A DNA stretch of 6,603 nt, taken from NCBI GenBank assembly GCA_964498605.1, contig CAZCHK010000081.1, positions 1-6,603 on the forward strand. Reading direction: 5' to 3'. The notes beneath the pieces were generated by a model that was not told where the DNA came from, did not search any database, and worked only from the letters and a program-made list of their open reading frames with translations. This DNA is from JBGQAS01 sp964498605. Its GTDB lineage: Bacteria; Chloroflexota; Anaerolineae; Anaerolineales; Anaerolineaceae. Position 1 is the stretch's first letter. The number at the start of each line of letters is the position of its first letter. This document shows positions 6,531-6,603 of this stretch, in pieces. A program made the position numbers and the translations under genes.

Positions 6531-6545
6531 CGAACAAGCAATACG

Positions 6546-6574
6546 ATTATATATAATATTATTATAAATGTCAA
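6546..6574 (-). promoter_or_regulatory. Consensus sigma70-type promoter of the six-gene operon
   Basis: On the minus strand TTGACA (6569-6574) and TATAAT (6546-6551) are separated by exactly 17 nt; all 12 consensus bases match. The spacer is almost pure A/T and contains the 10-bp palindrome ATAATATTAT (6553-6562). Transcription should begin near 6539, giving a leader of about 67 nt before the isomerase ATG. A promoter this close to consensus would be strong unless repressed, so a repressor acting nearby is likely for a catabolic operon. Confidence 0.88.
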
Positions 6575-6603
6575 AAGGATTAGCATAATAGGAAAATTAA
6601 GTT

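Noticed and set aside
6473..6586. Hydrophobic N-terminal extension of the isomerase reading frame that looks like a membrane segment.
   Set aside because: It is translation of the AT-rich promoter and leader. The extension contains the -10 and -35 boxes and the SD, and RpiB homology starts at the ATG at 6472.

Overview
The window is bacterial. Genes are dense, Shine-Dalgarno (SD) sites are canonical, there is a textbook sigma70-type promoter and an intrinsic terminator, and base composition is near 50% GC apart from an AT-rich promoter. The families present are too widespread to name a genus. The partial left-hand gene resembles proteins I associate with Chloroflexota and Gram-positive mobile or replication modules, so an Anaerolineae-like bacterium is a low-confidence guess.

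Layout. Positions 3-512 (+) hold the C-terminal part of a protein that begins outside the window: a winged-helix tail followed by a nuclease-like core. Positions 513-733 are non-coding and hold a spaced inverted repeat and a strong intrinsic terminator oriented for the minus strand. Everything from there to the right edge is one minus-strand transcription unit, seen whole from promoter to terminator. In transcription order it is: perfect-consensus promoter (6546-6574), leader of about 67 nt, RpiB/LacAB-family sugar-phosphate isomerase (6023-6472), zinc-dependent medium-chain polyol dehydrogenase (4933-5970), D-2-hydroxyacid dehydrogenase (3956-4930), FGGY carbohydrate kinase of LsrK type (2423-3946), class II (FucA/AraD-type) aldolase (1777-2421), inosine-uridine-type nucleoside hydrolase (734-1750), terminator (634-674). 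Junctions of 1, 2, 9, 26 and 52 nt suggest co-transcription and, at the tightest ones, translational coupling.

How the genes may work together (inference). The set looks like a self-contained catabolic route for a small polyol, ketose or nucleoside sugar: oxidation of a polyol to a ketose (dehydrogenase), phosphorylation (kinase), then either isomerisation to an aldose phosphate (isomerase) or retro-aldol cleavage to dihydroxyacetone phosphate plus a short aldehyde (aldolase). The nucleoside hydrolase could feed free pentose into the route, and the hydroxyacid dehydrogenase could handle a hydroxy- or keto-acid by-product. The isomerase keeps the catalytic Cys of RpiB but has Trp where E. coli RpiB has its ring-opening His. 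That fits an open-chain tetrose phosphate, as in the DerI/EryI step of erythritol and threitol catabolism. No transporter or regulator gene lies in the window, so the true substrate cannot be read from it. The six-gene combination matches no pathway I can name and is the main point of interest.
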